Positions 29,212 to 37,260 of a stretch of DNA of 64,000 bases are shown here, in pieces. The translations under genes and the position numbers were made by a program. The notes below the pieces were generated by a model. It had not been told where the DNA came from. It worked only from the letters and a program-made list of their open reading frames with translations, and searched no databases. Source of the stretch: Streptomyces sp. NRRL F-6131 (GTDB lineage Bacteria; Actinomycetota; Actinomycetes; Streptomycetales; Streptomycetaceae); the NCBI GenBank assembly GCA_000719695.1, contig JOHN01000002.1, positions 124,001-188,000 of the forward strand. Direction: 5' to 3'. Position 1 is the first letter of the stretch, and each line of letters opens with the position of its first letter.

Positions 29212-29606
29212 CGGCCGCGGCCGAGGCCGTCGACTGGGCCGCGCTGCGGACGGCGGCGCGCGAGGCGATGGGCCACGCGTACGCGCCGTACAGCAAGTTC
29301 CCGGTCGGCGCCGCCGCCCTGGTGGACGACGGCCGGGTGGTCACCGGCTGCAACGTGGAGAACGCCTCGTACGGGATCGGGCTGTGCGCCGAGTGCGGCC
29401 TGGTCTCCGCGCTGCACGCGACCGGCGGCGGTCGGCTGACCGCCTTCACCTGCGTGGACGGGGCGGGCGAGCTGCTGATGCCGTGCGGCCGCTGCCGTCA
29501 GCTGCTGTACGAGCACGGCGGGCCCGACCTGCTGATCGAGCTGCCCTCCGGGGTGCGGCCGATGAGCGAGGTCCTGCCCGACGCCTTCGGGCCGGAACGG
29601 CTGTAG
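29208..29606 (+). CDS. cdd: Cytidine deaminase
   Basis: A 132-residue homotetrameric-type cytidine deaminase, which converts (deoxy)cytidine to (deoxy)uridine. Zinc-site motifs are GCNVENASYG, CAECGLVSALHA (Cys and catalytic Glu) and PCGRCRQ (two Cys). The GTG at 29208 overlaps the permease stop as GTGA, so deamination is coupled to uptake in one operon. The product uridine or deoxyuridine feeds the adjacent thymidine/pyrimidine phosphorylase. Length is typical. Confidence 0.95.
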   Translation: MTAAAEAVDWAALRTAAREAMGHAYAPYSKFPVGAAALVDDGRVVTGCNVENASYGIGLCAECGLVSALHATGGGRLTAFTCVDGAGELLMPCGRCRQLLYEHGGPDLLIELPSGVRPMSEVLPDAFGPERL

Positions 29607-29633
29607 GCGGAGCGGCTCTGGCACTGCCGTTTG

Positions 29634-29645
29634 TTACGCGCGTAG
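29634..29645. promoter_or_regulatory. Nucleoside-regulon operator copy 2 (deoA)
   Basis: TTACGCGCGTAG matches 11 of 12 positions of the shared palindrome. It overlaps a promoter made of TGGCAC (29619-29624), an 18-nt spacer and TAGAGT (29643-29648), so a bound repressor would cover the -10 box. It lies 173 nt before the deoA start. Confidence 0.75.
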
Positions 29646-29687
29646 AGTGTCGCGAGTGGGCCCCGTCGGGCCGACTCGCGACACTCT
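29644..29687 (+). terminator. Perfect 14-bp hairpin in the cdd-deoA interval
   Basis: The arms 29644-29657 and 29674-29687 are perfect reverse complements, with a further GGCCC/GGGCC stem in the loop, followed by TTCGCTTTTCG. It could end the transporter-cdd transcript. It also overlaps the deoA -10 box and probable transcription start, so it may act as an attenuator-like element. Confidence 0.65.
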
Positions 29688-29694
29688 TCGCTTT

Positions 29695-29793
29695 TCGAGC
29701 CGCGTCGAGCCCTGTCGAACCCCCGTCGAGCGCCTCTTCGAAGCTCGCTGTCGAACCCGCTTTTCGAACGCTTTTCGAACCTGCTTTTTGAAC
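29695..29793 (+). repeat. Nine iterated TCGARC elements in the deoA leader
   Basis: TCGAGC, TCGAAC or close variants start at 29695, 29705, 29715, 29726, 29738, 29751, 29764, 29775 and 29788, 10-13 bp apart. The later ones are preceded by T-runs (CTTTTCGAAC type). They fill the leader between the hairpin and the deoA ribosome-binding site. They could encode basic phenylalanine-rich peptide in the deoA frame, but this is probably not translated as part of DeoA. Confidence 0.7.
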
Positions 29794-29817
29794 CTCTCTT
29801 GGAGCAATGGAGCAACC

Positions 29818-31095
29818 ATGGACGCCATCTCCGTCATCAGGACCAAGCGCGACCGCGGAGAGCTGAGCCACGCTCAGATCGACTGGGTCATCGACGCCTA
29901 CACCCGCGGCGAGGTCGCCGACGAGCAGATGTCCGCCCTGGCCATGGCCATCCTGCTGAACGGCATGAACCCGGGTGAGATCAGCCGCTGGACGGACGCG
30001 ATGATCCGCTCCGGCGTCCGGATGGACTTCTCCTCGCTGGCGCAGCCGACCAGCGACAAGCACTCCACCGGCGGCGTCGGCGACAAGATCACCCTGCCGC
30101 TCGCCCCGCTGGTCGCCGCCTGCGGCGCCGCCGTCCCGCAGCTGTCCGGCCGCGGCCTCGGCCACACCGGTGGCACCCTCGACAAGCTGGAGTCCATCCC
30201 CGGCTGGCGCGCCCTGCTCTCCAACGAGGAGATGCTCCAGGTCCTGCGCGACACCGGCGCGGTCATCTGCGCGGCCGGCGACGGCCTCGCCCCGGCCGAC
30301 AAGAAGCTGTACGCCCTGCGCGACGTCACCGGCACCGTCGAGGCGATCCCGCTGATCGCCTCCTCGATCATGTCCAAGAAGATCGCCGAGGGCACCGGCG
30401 CGCTCGTCCTCGACGTCAAGGTCGGCTCCGGCGCGTTCATGAAGAACCTCGACGACGCCCGCGAGCTGGCCCGCACCATGGTCGGCCTCGGCACCAGCGC
30501 CGGCGTCAACACGGTGGCCCTGCTCACCGACATGTCCACCCCGCTCGGCCTCACCGCGGGCAACGCGCTCGAGGTCCGCGAGTCGATCGAGGTGCTGGCC
30601 GGCGGCGGCCCCGCCGACGTCGTCGAGCTGACCCTGGCGCTGGCCCGCGAGATGCTGGCCGCCGCGGGCGTGCACGGCAAGGATCCGGCCGACGCGCTGC
30701 GCGACGGCTCCGCGATGGACCACTGGCGCCGCATGATCGCCGCCCAGGGCGGCGACGTGGACGCCCCGCTGCCGGTCGCCCGCGAGCAGCACGTCATCCC
30801 GGCCCCGGCCTCCGGCGTGCTCACCACCCTGGACGCCTACGCCGTCGGCGTCAGCGCCTGGCGCCTCGGCGCCGGCCGCGCCCGCAAGGAGGACCCGGTG
30901 CAGGCCGGCGCAGGCGTCGAGATGCACGCCAAGCCGGGCGACACCGTGGTGGCCGGCCAGCCGCTGCTGACCCTGCACACCGACACCCCGGAGCGCTTCG
31001 AGTACGCCATCGAGGCCCTGGCCGGCGGCATCGAGGTCTCCCCGGCCGGCACGGCGTTCACCCCGAACCCGATCGTGCTGGACCGCATCGCCTGA
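29818..31095 (+). CDS. deoA: Thymidine phosphorylase / pyrimidine-nucleoside phosphorylase
   Basis: A 425-residue enzyme that phosphorolyses thymidine, deoxyuridine or uridine to base plus (deoxy)ribose-1-phosphate. Motifs include KHSTGGVGDKITLPLAPLVA (phosphate and pyrimidine binding), LSGRGLGHTGGTLDKLES, and KVGSGAFMKN. The ATG at 29818 follows GGAGCAACC and matches the family N-terminus (DAISVIRTKRDRGELS); an upstream in-frame GTG at 29647 would translate the repeated leader and is rejected. Sugar-phosphate products would go to the mutase and DeoC encoded at 53-57 kb. The leader holds an operator, a hairpin and repeats. Confidence 0.96.
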   Translation: MDAISVIRTKRDRGELSHAQIDWVIDAYTRGEVADEQMSALAMAILLNGMNPGEISRWTDAMIRSGVRMDFSSLAQPTSDKHSTGGVGDKITLPLAPLVAACGAAVPQLSGRGLGHTGGTLDKLESIPGWRALLSNEEMLQVLRDTGAVICAAGDGLAPADKKLYALRDVTGTVEAIPLIASSIMSKKIAEGTGALVLDVKVGSGAFMKNLDDARELARTMVGLGTSAGVNTVALLTDMSTPLGLTAGNALEVRESIEVLAGGGPADVVELTLALAREMLAAAGVHGKDPADALRDGSAMDHWRRMIAAQGGDVDAPLPVAREQHVIPAPASGVLTTLDAYAVGVSAWRLGAGRARKEDPVQAGAGVEMHAKPGDTVVAGQPLLTLHTDTPERFEYAIEALAGGIEVSPAGTAFTPNPIVLDRIA

Positions 31096-31103
31096 CGCCG
31101 TGC

Positions 31104-31140
31104 CCTGCGCACGTACGCCGCTCAGACGTACGTGCGCAGG
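31104..31140. terminator. Convergent terminator overlapping the Uma2 gene end
   Basis: CCTGCGCACGTACG (31104-31117) pairs perfectly with CGTACGTGCGCAGG (31127-31140). The right arm is also the last coding bases of the minus-strand Uma2 gene. Confidence 0.8.
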
Positions 31141-31676
31141 ACCCCGGTGTCGAGACTCCACGGTCCCACGGTGACGGTGTCACCGAAGGCGAACTCCTTG
31201 CGCGAGGTGTAGCCGGGCTCGTCGTGGACGACGCCGGTGCCCTTGCGCGGGTCGACCAGCAGGTAGAGCGGGATGCCCATGGCCGCGTAGTCGCGGACCT
31301 TGGCGTGGTAGTCGTTCTCGGGATTGGACGTCGAGACGACCTCGACGACCAGCAGGACCTCGTGGGGCAGGAGCGCGGGTTCGTCGTTCTCCAGGGCGGA
31401 CTCGGCGAACACCATCAGGTCGGGATTCCGGAGCCTCCCCAGGCCGACGTCCTCCAGATCCGCGCCGCCGTGGGCGAGGTGACCGGGGTGGGTCCGCGCA
31501 AGCTGGGCGTTCAGCTGTCGGGCGAGGTGATGGACCACCGACTCGTGCCGCAGGACCGGCGACATCGTCATCACGATCATGCCGTCGGCGATCTCGACCT
31601 TCCCGATGCCCGGGGGGCGCGGCAGGTGGGCGGTGATCTCGCGCAACCGGGCGTACCCGGCCGGTCCGGTGCTCAT
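31122..31676 (-). CDS. Uma2 family (DUF820) restriction-endonuclease-fold protein
   Basis: A 184-residue protein of the Uma2 family, which has a PD-(D/E)XK nuclease-like fold. The likely active-site pieces are NPDLMVF (Asp), LLVVEVVSTSNPEND (Glu), and the lysine in YHAKVRDYA; GIPLYLLVDP is the family signature that follows. The biological role of Uma2 proteins is unclear; they are abundant and often multicopy in streptomycetes and cyanobacteria. The ATG at 31676 gives the usual length. It is convergent with deoA. Confidence 0.88.
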   Translation of the reverse strand: MSTGPAGYARLREITAHLPRPPGIGKVEIADGMIVMTMSPVLRHESVVHHLARQLNAQLARTHPGHLAHGGADLEDVGLGRLRNPDLMVFAESALENDEPALLPHEVLLVVEVVSTSNPENDYHAKVRDYAAMGIPLYLLVDPRKGTGVVHDEPGYTSRKEFAFGDTVTVGPWSLDTGVLRTYV

Positions 31677-31757
31677 GGTCCGGAGGGTATCGGTCCTGCC
31701 GGCGGCTCTGCCGCGGTCAGCCTGCGGTGGTGAGGGTCGGCTCCGGCGCAGCGGGTG

Positions 31758-32051
31758 TCAGGGGCGGTGGAAGATCTCGTGGGTGCCGATGCGGCGCCAG
31801 ACGATGTGTGGTTCGCCCGCCTGGAGCGGCTCGCCGTAGCAGAAGGTCGCCCGGCCGTCCGGCGCCCAGGTGAGCTCCCAGATGTCGGGGTGGCCCTGCA
31901 TCTTCTTCACCCGCAGTCCGCGCCGGAACCCCTGGCCCGCGCGGAGGTCGGCCACGAACTGGGTGACCGCGACGAGGAACGCCGTCCGTTGGGCGGGCGA
32001 AAGGCTCTTCCAGTCCCGCAGGAAGTGGGCGAGCGACTCATACGTCGGCAC
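31758..32051 (-). CDS. RelE/HigB-like toxin of a toxin-antitoxin pair
   Basis: A 97-residue small protein with a RelE/ParE-type layout: an N-terminal helical half (FLRDWKSLSPAQRTAFLVAV), then RRGLRVKKMQGHPDIWELTW, GRATFCYGE and IVWRRIGTHEIFHRP as the basic strand-rich core. Such toxins usually cut ribosome-bound mRNA. The GTG at 32051 overlaps the end of the upstream AbrB-type gene by 14 nt, so translation is coupled, with antitoxin first as is typical. A start at 32132 would add 27 residues read from the antitoxin gene in another frame. Activity is inferred. Confidence 0.75.
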   Translation of the reverse strand: MPTYESLAHFLRDWKSLSPAQRTAFLVAVTQFVADLRAGQGFRRGLRVKKMQGHPDIWELTWAPDGRATFCYGEPLQAGEPHIVWRRIGTHEIFHRP

Positions 32052-32391
32052 GGCGCTTGATCTCCCCCAGGTCCAGCCCCGCGTCGTCGGCCAGCGACTG
32101 CAGGAACTCCTCGCCGTCCTGGAACACGTCACCGCGCTCCCCCTGGGCGAGCGCCCGGTCGACCTCGTCCTCCTTGTCCTGCCAGCCCGGGCTCCAGAAC
32201 CACGCCTGGTCGTCCGGGATGACGGAAGCGGGCGTCAGGACGATGCGGCCGTCCTCCACGGCGACCACGAGCTGGTCGCCCTCCTGGAGGTCCAACTGCT
32301 CCCTTATCTCCTGGGGGATGGTGACCACGCCCTTCTTCCGCACGGGCGTGGACACCAGGTGGGGGCGGCGACGGCGCTTGAGGTCTGCCAT
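32038..32391 (-). CDS. AbrB/MazE-type antitoxin
   Basis: A 117-residue protein with a basic N-terminus and an AbrB swapped-hairpin DNA-binding domain at about residues 12-55 (KKGVVTIPQEIREQLDLQEGDQL). The acidic C-terminal half (WQDKEDEVDRALAQGERGD onward) probably wraps the toxin. It likely represses its own promoter and neutralises the RelE-like toxin encoded immediately downstream. The ATG at 32391 follows TAGACT (32398-32403) by 6 nt, consistent with a leaderless transcript; that box overlaps the stop codon of the MFS gene. The rare codons ATA and AGG occur near residues 29-30. Confidence 0.8.
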   Translation of the reverse strand: MADLKRRRRPHLVSTPVRKKGVVTIPQEIREQLDLQEGDQLVVAVEDGRIVLTPASVIPDDQAWFWSPGWQDKEDEVDRALAQGERGDVFQDGEEFLQSLADDAGLDLGEIKRRADV

Positions 32392-32400
32392 GAGGAAAGT

Positions 32401-33753
32401 CTACCGGGCGGAAAGTCTGCCGGACAGGCCCTTGCCCCGGCGGGTGGCGGTGTGGGCCTGGCGGGTGGCGTAGAGGGTGACGGCGGCGGCCAGGGTCATG
32501 GCGGTCAGGCCGATGACGGCGGCGCCGGGCCAGCCGGTCGCGTGGTAGGCGTCGGCGCCGAAGGTGCCGCCGAGGCTGTTGCCCAGGTAGTAGGCGATCA
32601 GGTAGAGCGCGGAGGCCTGGGCGCGGCCCTCGGTGGCGGTGCGGCCGACCGCGGAGGAGGCGGTGGCGTGCCCGGCGAAGAAGCCGGCGGTGATCAGCAC
32701 CAGGCCGAGCAGCGCCCAGACCAGGGAGTCGGCGAGGGAGAGCAGCAGCCCGAGGGCGGTGGTGCCGATCGCGACGTACAGCGCGCCCCGGCGGCCGAGC
32801 CGGCCGGAGAGGCGGCCCGCCGCGGCCGAGGTGCCGGTGCCGACCAGGTAGACCACGAAGATCGAGGCGGCGACCGACTCCGGCAGGTGGAACGGCGCGG
32901 AGACCAGCCGGAAGCCGACGGTGGTGTAGACGGCACCGAACACGGCCATGAAGAGCAGCCCCAGCGCGTACAGCCGCAGCAGCAGCGGGTTGCGCAGGTG
33001 CCGGCCGACGGTGCGGGCGAGCGCGTGGGCGTCGACCGGGGCCGGGGCGAAGTGCCGGGCGGCGGGGATCAGCAGCCGGAACGCCAGGGTGGCGAGCAGG
33101 GCGAGGGCGGCGGAGGCGGCGAGCCCCCAGCGCCAGCCGAAGCCGGCCGCGACCCAGCCGGAGATCAGGCGCCCGCCCATGCCGCCGATGCTGTTGCCCG
33201 CCACGTACAGCCCCATCGCCGAGGCCAGTGCGGACGGGTGGACCTCCTCGGCCAGGTAGGCCATCGCGGTCGCGGGCAGTCCGGCGAGCGCGGCGCCCTG
33301 GAGCACGCGCAGGACGACCAGGGTGGTGAGGTCCGGCGCGAACGGCAGGGCGAGCGCGAGGGCGGAGGCGGCGAGGGTGGAGGCCGTCATCACGGCGGTG
33401 CGGCCGTACCGGTCGGAGAGCGCGCTCGCGGGGAGCAGGGCGAGGGCGAGGCCGAGGGTGGCGGCGGAGGCCGTCCAGCTGGCCTGACCGGGGGTGAGGC
33501 CGAGGTCGTCCGAGAGGATCGGCAGCAGGCCCTGGGTGGAGTAGAGGAGGACGAAGGTCGCGATGCCGGCCGCGAACAGGGCCAGGTTGGCGCGGCGGAA
33601 GGAGCGCTGGCCGGGGCGGTGGCGGTCGTCGGCGCGGCGGTCGTCGGCGTGGCGGTCGGGGAGCGCGGGGGCCGGGCCGGCCGGGGCGGTGACGGCGTGC
33701 GGGGTCGCGGCGTCCGGCGTGGTCGCGGACGCCCCGGTACTGGAGGGCTGCAT
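32401..33753 (-). CDS. MFS transporter (drug/arabinose-efflux type)
   Basis: A 450-residue transporter with about 12 membrane segments after a polar about 50-residue N-terminus. LSDRYGRTAVM, between helices 2 and 3, is the MFS motif, and LQGAALAGLPATAMAYLAEE is typical of DHA1-type efflux proteins. The ATG at 33753 follows TACCTT by 7 nt on the minus strand, suggesting a leaderless transcript. It is divergent from a LysR regulator, a common arrangement in which the regulator controls efflux of its inducer. The toxin-antitoxin pair lies directly downstream. Substrate is unknown. Confidence 0.92.
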   Translation of the reverse strand: MQPSSTGASATTPDAATPHAVTAPAGPAPALPDRHADDRRADDRHRPGQRSFRRANLALFAAGIATFVLLYSTQGLLPILSDDLGLTPGQASWTASAATLGLALALLPASALSDRYGRTAVMTASTLAASALALALPFAPDLTTLVVLRVLQGAALAGLPATAMAYLAEEVHPSALASAMGLYVAGNSIGGMGGRLISGWVAAGFGWRWGLAASAALALLATLAFRLLIPAARHFAPAPVDAHALARTVGRHLRNPLLLRLYALGLLFMAVFGAVYTTVGFRLVSAPFHLPESVAASIFVVYLVGTGTSAAAGRLSGRLGRRGALYVAIGTTALGLLLSLADSLVWALLGLVLITAGFFAGHATASSAVGRTATEGRAQASALYLIAYYLGNSLGGTFGADAYHATGWPGAAVIGLTAMTLAAAVTLYATRQAHTATRRGKGLSGRLSAR

Positions 33754-33780
33754 GCAGTCGAAGGTAGAACCGCCGTACTG

Positions 33781-33795
33781 ATGCGTCCAATGCAT
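33781..33795. promoter_or_regulatory. LysR-type box (ATGC-N7-GCAT) between MFS and LysR genes
   Basis: ATGC at 33781-33784 and GCAT at 33792-33795 form an inverted repeat with the T-N11-A layout of LysR-family sites. It lies between the divergent starts, beside an AT-rich AATAATTCATACC stretch that may hold the lysR promoter. Confidence 0.55.
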
Positions 33796-33858
33796 GGAAC
33801 GCCAATAATTCATACCGAGCGGCATCAGCCGAGCGTACGAGGCAGGACGGAGCCCAGG

Positions 33859-34812
33859 ATGACCGGCGGTACCGAACCGGTCCGCCCCGCGGAGCTGGGG
33901 CCGGACCTCCCGGCGGTGCAACTCGCGCCGCGACTGGCGCAGTTCGCCGCCGTCGCCAGGCTGGAGCACGTGACGCAGGCGGCCGAGCTGCTGGCGATGC
34001 CGCAGCCGACGCTGTCCCGCGCGGTGGCCCGGCTGGAGGCCGACCTGGGCGTCGACCTGCTGGCCCGTCAGGGCCGGACGGTCCGGCTGACCCGGGCGGG
34101 CCGGCTGCTGCTGGCCTCGGTGGAGCGGGCGCTGGCCGAGGTCGAGCGCGGCGCCGAGGCGGCGCGGGCGGAGGCCGACCCGACGACCGGCCGGGTGGCG
34201 TTCGGCTTCCTGCACACCATGGGGACGGACGCGGTGCCCGCGCTGCTGCGGGACTTCCGGTCGAGCTACCCGCAGGTGCGGTTCCAGCTGGTGCAGGACT
34301 ACGTGGGCGCGATGCTGGACCGGCTGCGCGCGGGGGAGCTGGACCTCTGCCTGGTCTCGCCGCTGCCGGACGACGATCCGGCGCTGGCCGCCCGCCGGCT
34401 GGACGAGCAGCGGCTGCACCTGGTCGTCCCGGTGGACCACCGGTTGGCCGGGCGGCGCCGGATCCGGCTCGCGGAGGTGGCCGAGGAGCCGTTCGTCGGG
34501 CTGGAGCGCGGGTACGGGATGCGGGCGATCACGGACGGCTTCTGCGCGGAGGCGGGGTTCGTGCCCCGGCTGGCCTTCGAGGGCGAGGAGACGGAGACCC
34601 TGCGCGGGCTGGTGGCGGCCGGGCTGGGGGTGGCGCTGCTGCCGCCGGCGCTGGTGCCGCGGCCGGGGGTGGTGGAACTGGAGGTGACGGCGCCGCGCAC
34701 CCGGCGGGCGATCGGGCTGGCCTGGGCGGCGGGGCGGCCGACGACCCCGCCGGTGGAGGCGTTCCGGGACTTCGTGCTGTCGCGGCGGGGGCGGCTGCTG
34801 GCGCACGACTGA
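33859..34812 (+). CDS. LysR-family transcriptional regulator
   Basis: A 317-residue regulator: winged helix-turn-helix at about residues 20-80 ([36 protein letters not shown]) and an effector-binding domain from about residue 110 to the end. The N-terminus is about 20 residues longer than usual. The ATG at 33859 is preceded by GGAG 10 nt upstream. It is divergent from the MFS transporter, and a LysR-type box lies between them; it probably activates that gene in response to a small molecule. The gene is followed by a 194-nt gap before add. Confidence 0.92.
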   Translation: MTGGTEPVRPAELGPDLPAVQLAPRLAQFAAVARLEHVTQAAELLAMPQPTLSRAVARLEADLGVDLLARQGRTVRLTRAGRLLLASVERALAEVERGAEAARAEADPTTGRVAFGFLHTMGTDAVPALLRDFRSSYPQVRFQLVQDYVGAMLDRLRAGELDLCLVSPLPDDDPALAARRLDEQRLHLVVPVDHRLAGRRRIRLAEVAEEPFVGLERGYGMRAITDGFCAEAGFVPRLAFEGEETETLRGLVAAGLGVALLPPALVPRPGVVELEVTAPRTRRAIGLAWAAGRPTTPPVEAFRDFVLSRRGRLLAHD

Positions 34813-34978
34813 GGCCGGCGGCCGGGCGGGCGGGCCGCGGGTGGGGCGCGGGCGGACGCGGACGCGGACGGGTGCCCGGACGGCCGGGCGGACGACCGAC
34901 GGGCGGGTGGCCCGGTTCGTCCGTTCGGTGGAATTCCCGGTGGACATCGGACGATTCGGCCTGTGGGCGGTGGCCTGT

Positions 34979-34990
34979 CTACGCGCGTAG
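34979..34990. promoter_or_regulatory. Nucleoside-regulon operator copy 3 (add)
   Basis: A perfect CTACGCGCGTAG palindrome sits directly upstream of the TACACT -10 box (34995-35000), in the spacer of the add promoter. Binding there would block RNA polymerase. Confidence 0.8.
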
Positions 34991-35006
34991 GAGCTACACT
35001 CCCGCA

Positions 35007-36155
35007 ATGGAGAAGCAGATCCCCGTCACCACCGCGGGCACCGGCCCCCGGATCCCCACCCCCGAGCAGATCGCCCGCGCCCCGAAGGTGCTCCTGCACG
35101 ACCACCTCGACGGCGGCCTGCGCCCCGAGACCGTGGTCGAGCTGGCCGCCGCCGTCGGCTACGAGGGCCTCCCCACCACCGACGTCAAGGAACTCGGCGA
35201 GTGGTTCCGCGAGGCCGCCGACTCCGGCTCGCTGGTCCGCTACCTGGAGACCTTCGCCCACACCTGCGCCGTCATGCAGACCCGTGAGGCGCTCATCAAG
35301 GTCGCCGCCGACTGTGCCGAGGACCTCGCGGCCGACGGCGTCGTCTACGCCGAGGTCCGCTACGCCCCCGAGCAGCACCTGGAGCGCGGCCTGACCCTCG
35401 ACGAGGTCGTCGAGGCCGTCCAGGAGGGCTTCCGGCTCGGCGAGGCCAACGCCCGCGCCGCCGGCCACCGCATCCGGATCGGCACCCTGATCACCGCGAT
35501 GCGGCACGCCGCGCGTTCGCAGGAGATCGCCGAACTGGCCAACCGCCACCGCGACGGGGGCGTCGTCGGCTTCGACATCGCCGGTGCCGAGGCGGGCTAC
35601 CCCCCCACCCGCCACCAGGCCGCCTTCGACTACCTCAAGGGCGAGAACAACCACTTCACCATCCACGCGGGCGAGGCCTTCGGCCTGCCGTCGATCTGGG
35701 AGGCCCTGCAGTGCTGCGGCGCCGACCGCCTCGGCCACGGCGTGCGGATCGTCGACGACATCACGGTGGCGGAGGACGGCTCCGTCACCCTGGGCCGCCT
35801 CGCCGCCTACGTGCGCGACAAGCGCATCCCGCTGGAGATGTGCCCCACCTCCAACCTGCAGACGGCCGCCGCCAGCTCGTACGCCGAGCACCCGATCGGT
35901 CTGCTCAGCCGGCTGAAGTTCCGGGTCACCGTGAACACCGACAACCGGCTGATGAGCGGCACCAGCATGAGCCGCGAGTTCGGGCACCTGGTGGAGGCCT
36001 TCGGCTACACGCTGGGGGACATGGAGTGGTTCACGGTGAACGCGATGAAGTCGGCGTTCCTGCCGTTCGACGAGCGGCTCGCGATGATCAACGACGTGAT
36101 CAAGCCGGGCTACGCCGAGCTCAAGGCGGAGTGGCTGTTCAGCGCCGGTAGCTGA
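35007..36155 (+). CDS. add: Adenosine deaminase
   Basis: A 382-residue metal-dependent deaminase that converts (deoxy)adenosine to (deoxy)inosine for purine salvage. The N-terminal metal ligands are in [27 protein letters not shown] supplies the third histidine and catalytic glutamate, HGVRIVDD the next histidine, and [10 protein letters not shown] the aspartate ligand. The ATG at 35007 lies 6 nt after TACACT, so the mRNA is probably leaderless; starts further left would read through the promoter. An operator copy is at 34979-34990. Its product inosine is the substrate of the phosphorylase at 57847. Confidence 0.97.
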   Translation: MEKQIPVTTAGTGPRIPTPEQIARAPKVLLHDHLDGGLRPETVVELAAAVGYEGLPTTDVKELGEWFREAADSGSLVRYLETFAHTCAVMQTREALIKVAADCAEDLAADGVVYAEVRYAPEQHLERGLTLDEVVEAVQEGFRLGEANARAAGHRIRIGTLITAMRHAARSQEIAELANRHRDGGVVGFDIAGAEAGYPPTRHQAAFDYLKGENNHFTIHAGEAFGLPSIWEALQCCGADRLGHGVRIVDDITVAEDGSVTLGRLAAYVRDKRIPLEMCPTSNLQTAAASSYAEHPIGLLSRLKFRVTVNTDNRLMSGTSMSREFGHLVEAFGYTLGDMEWFTVNAMKSAFLPFDERLAMINDVIKPGYAELKAEWLFSAGS

Positions 36156-36169
36156 TCCGCTCCCCGGTG

Positions 36170-36216
36170 GTCGGAAGAACGCCGCTTTCTGTCATGGAAG
36201 TTGGCGTTCATCCGAC
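36170..36216 (+). terminator. Imperfect hairpin after add
   Basis: GTCGG...GAACGCC pairs with GGCGTTC...CCGAC across 36170-36183 and 36203-36216, with an inner CTTTC/GGAAG stem. It begins 15 nt after the add stop and is a probable terminator. Confidence 0.55.
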
Positions 36217-36242
36217 TACTCCCTCGAGTGGGTGAACCGCCG

Positions 36243-36272
36243 TTGATCCTCGTGCGATCCAATCACTACGGT
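36243..36272 (+). promoter_or_regulatory. Promoter of the small secreted protein gene
   Basis: TTGATC (36243-36248) and TACGGT (36267-36272) are separated by 18 nt, a good principal-sigma promoter. The start codon lies about 90 nt downstream, leaving a leader of about 85 nt. Confidence 0.55.
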
Positions 36273-36364
36273 GTGCCAGTCATTGCTGACAGGCCGTGGC
36301 GGACTGACCCGTCGGGCCAGCCGCGCGTGTCGGCCACCGACGAGGACCCAAGGGGACTAACCAC

Positions 36365-36706
36365 ATGAAGCAGGCCACTCTCAAGGCCGCCGGCACCGCC
36401 GCGCTCGGCATCGCCATCGCCGCGGTCGGCGCCGGTGGCGCGTCCGCCGCCCCCGCCGCCACCGGTGGCCTCGGGCTCCCGACCAGTCTGCTGACCAACC
36501 CGGCGGCCACCGGTGCCGTCACCGACGCGGCGAGCAAGCTGCCGGTCGCCGACAAGGTCAGCGGCACGCTCGGCACCCTCGCCCCCAGCGCGGGCCAGGC
36601 CGCCGCCCCGGCCGCCGGCAACCGGGCCGGCGTGCCGAGCGTTCCCGGTCTCGACAAGACCCCGATCGGCGGGCTCACCGGCATGCTCCCGGGCCTCGGC
36701 GGCTGA
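36365..36706 (+). CDS. Small secreted alanine/glycine/proline-rich protein of unknown function
   Basis: A 113-residue protein with a clear signal peptide (MKQATLKAAGTAALGIAIAA, cleavage near ASA-AP at residue 29). The mature part is low in charge and rich in Ala, Gly, Pro and Thr, with two LP/PG-type segments (GLGLPTSLLTNP and IGGLTGMLPGLGG) flanking a KLPVADKVSGTLGTL core. It contains no cysteine. AAGGGGA lies 8 nt before the ATG. Small secreted proteins of this kind are common in streptomycetes; I do not recognise a function. It ends at a strong bidirectional terminator. Confidence 0.75.
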   Translation: MKQATLKAAGTAALGIAIAAVGAGGASAAPAATGGLGLPTSLLTNPAATGAVTDAASKLPVADKVSGTLGTLAPSAGQAAAPAAGNRAGVPSVPGLDKTPIGGLTGMLPGLGG

Positions 36707-36730
36707 TCCCGCCGCCACCGGCTCCGCACG

Positions 36731-36778
36731 GCCGAAGGGGCCGCCCACTCCTCGACGGGAGTGGGCGGCCCCTTCGGC
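36731..36778. terminator. Bidirectional terminator, perfect 21-bp stem
   Basis: 36731-36751 pairs perfectly with 36758-36778 around TCGACG. It lies between the convergent secreted-protein gene and the PspC gene. Confidence 0.92.
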
Positions 36779-36844
36779 GTTTCCGGGTTGCAGGGGTTCG
36801 GGTGTTCCGCGGCGCTCCGCCGTTCCGCGGCGCGCCGTGCCGGA

Positions 36845-37027
36845 TCACGGCTCCTGGGGCAGGATCAGCCAGAGCGCCAGGTAGATCAGGAACTGCGGGC
36901 CGGGCAGCAGGCAGGACGCCAGGAAGATGATCCGGACGGTCCACGGGGTGAGCCCGAACCGCTCGGCGATCCCGGCGCAGACGCCGGCGATGACGCGGTT
37001 GTGGCGGGGGCGGGCGAGGCGGCTCAT
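36845..37027 (-). CDS. PspC-domain small membrane protein
   Basis: A 60-residue protein consisting almost entirely of a PspC domain: RHNRVIAGVCAGIAERFGL then WTVRIIFLASCLLPGPQFLIYLALWLILP with one long or two short membrane segments. PspC domains take part in envelope stress responses, but in such short actinobacterial proteins the role is unknown. The ATG at 37027 is preceded by ACGGAG 7 nt upstream. The open frame extends far upstream on the minus strand, but that part lacks protein-like features and is rejected. Confidence 0.85.
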   Translation of the reverse strand: MSRLARPRHNRVIAGVCAGIAERFGLTPWTVRIIFLASCLLPGPQFLIYLALWLILPQEP

Positions 37028-37260
37028 GGTGAACTCCGTTGCTGTGGTGGCGCCGGTGACCGGTTCCTCCGGCTGGCGTACTTCCATGCTCCGCCGCCGG
37101 GCCGCCGGATTCCTCCGCCCGCAAGGCGATCCTGTCCCTGAGCCGGGTCGTCGGTGGGCAGGAGCCGATCTCGGGGTTCCGCTCAGGGTCGGCCCGGAGA
37201 CCGGCGGCCCGGTGGAGCGGGAAGTCGGCCCGGCCGACGTCCCGTGCGCGGGCGTTCGGT

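Noticed and set aside
29647..29817. N-terminal extension of DeoA starting at GTG 29647
   Set aside because: It would translate the hairpin and TCGARC repeats into a basic Phe/Arg-rich segment absent from the family, and the ATG at 29818 has a proper ribosome-binding region.
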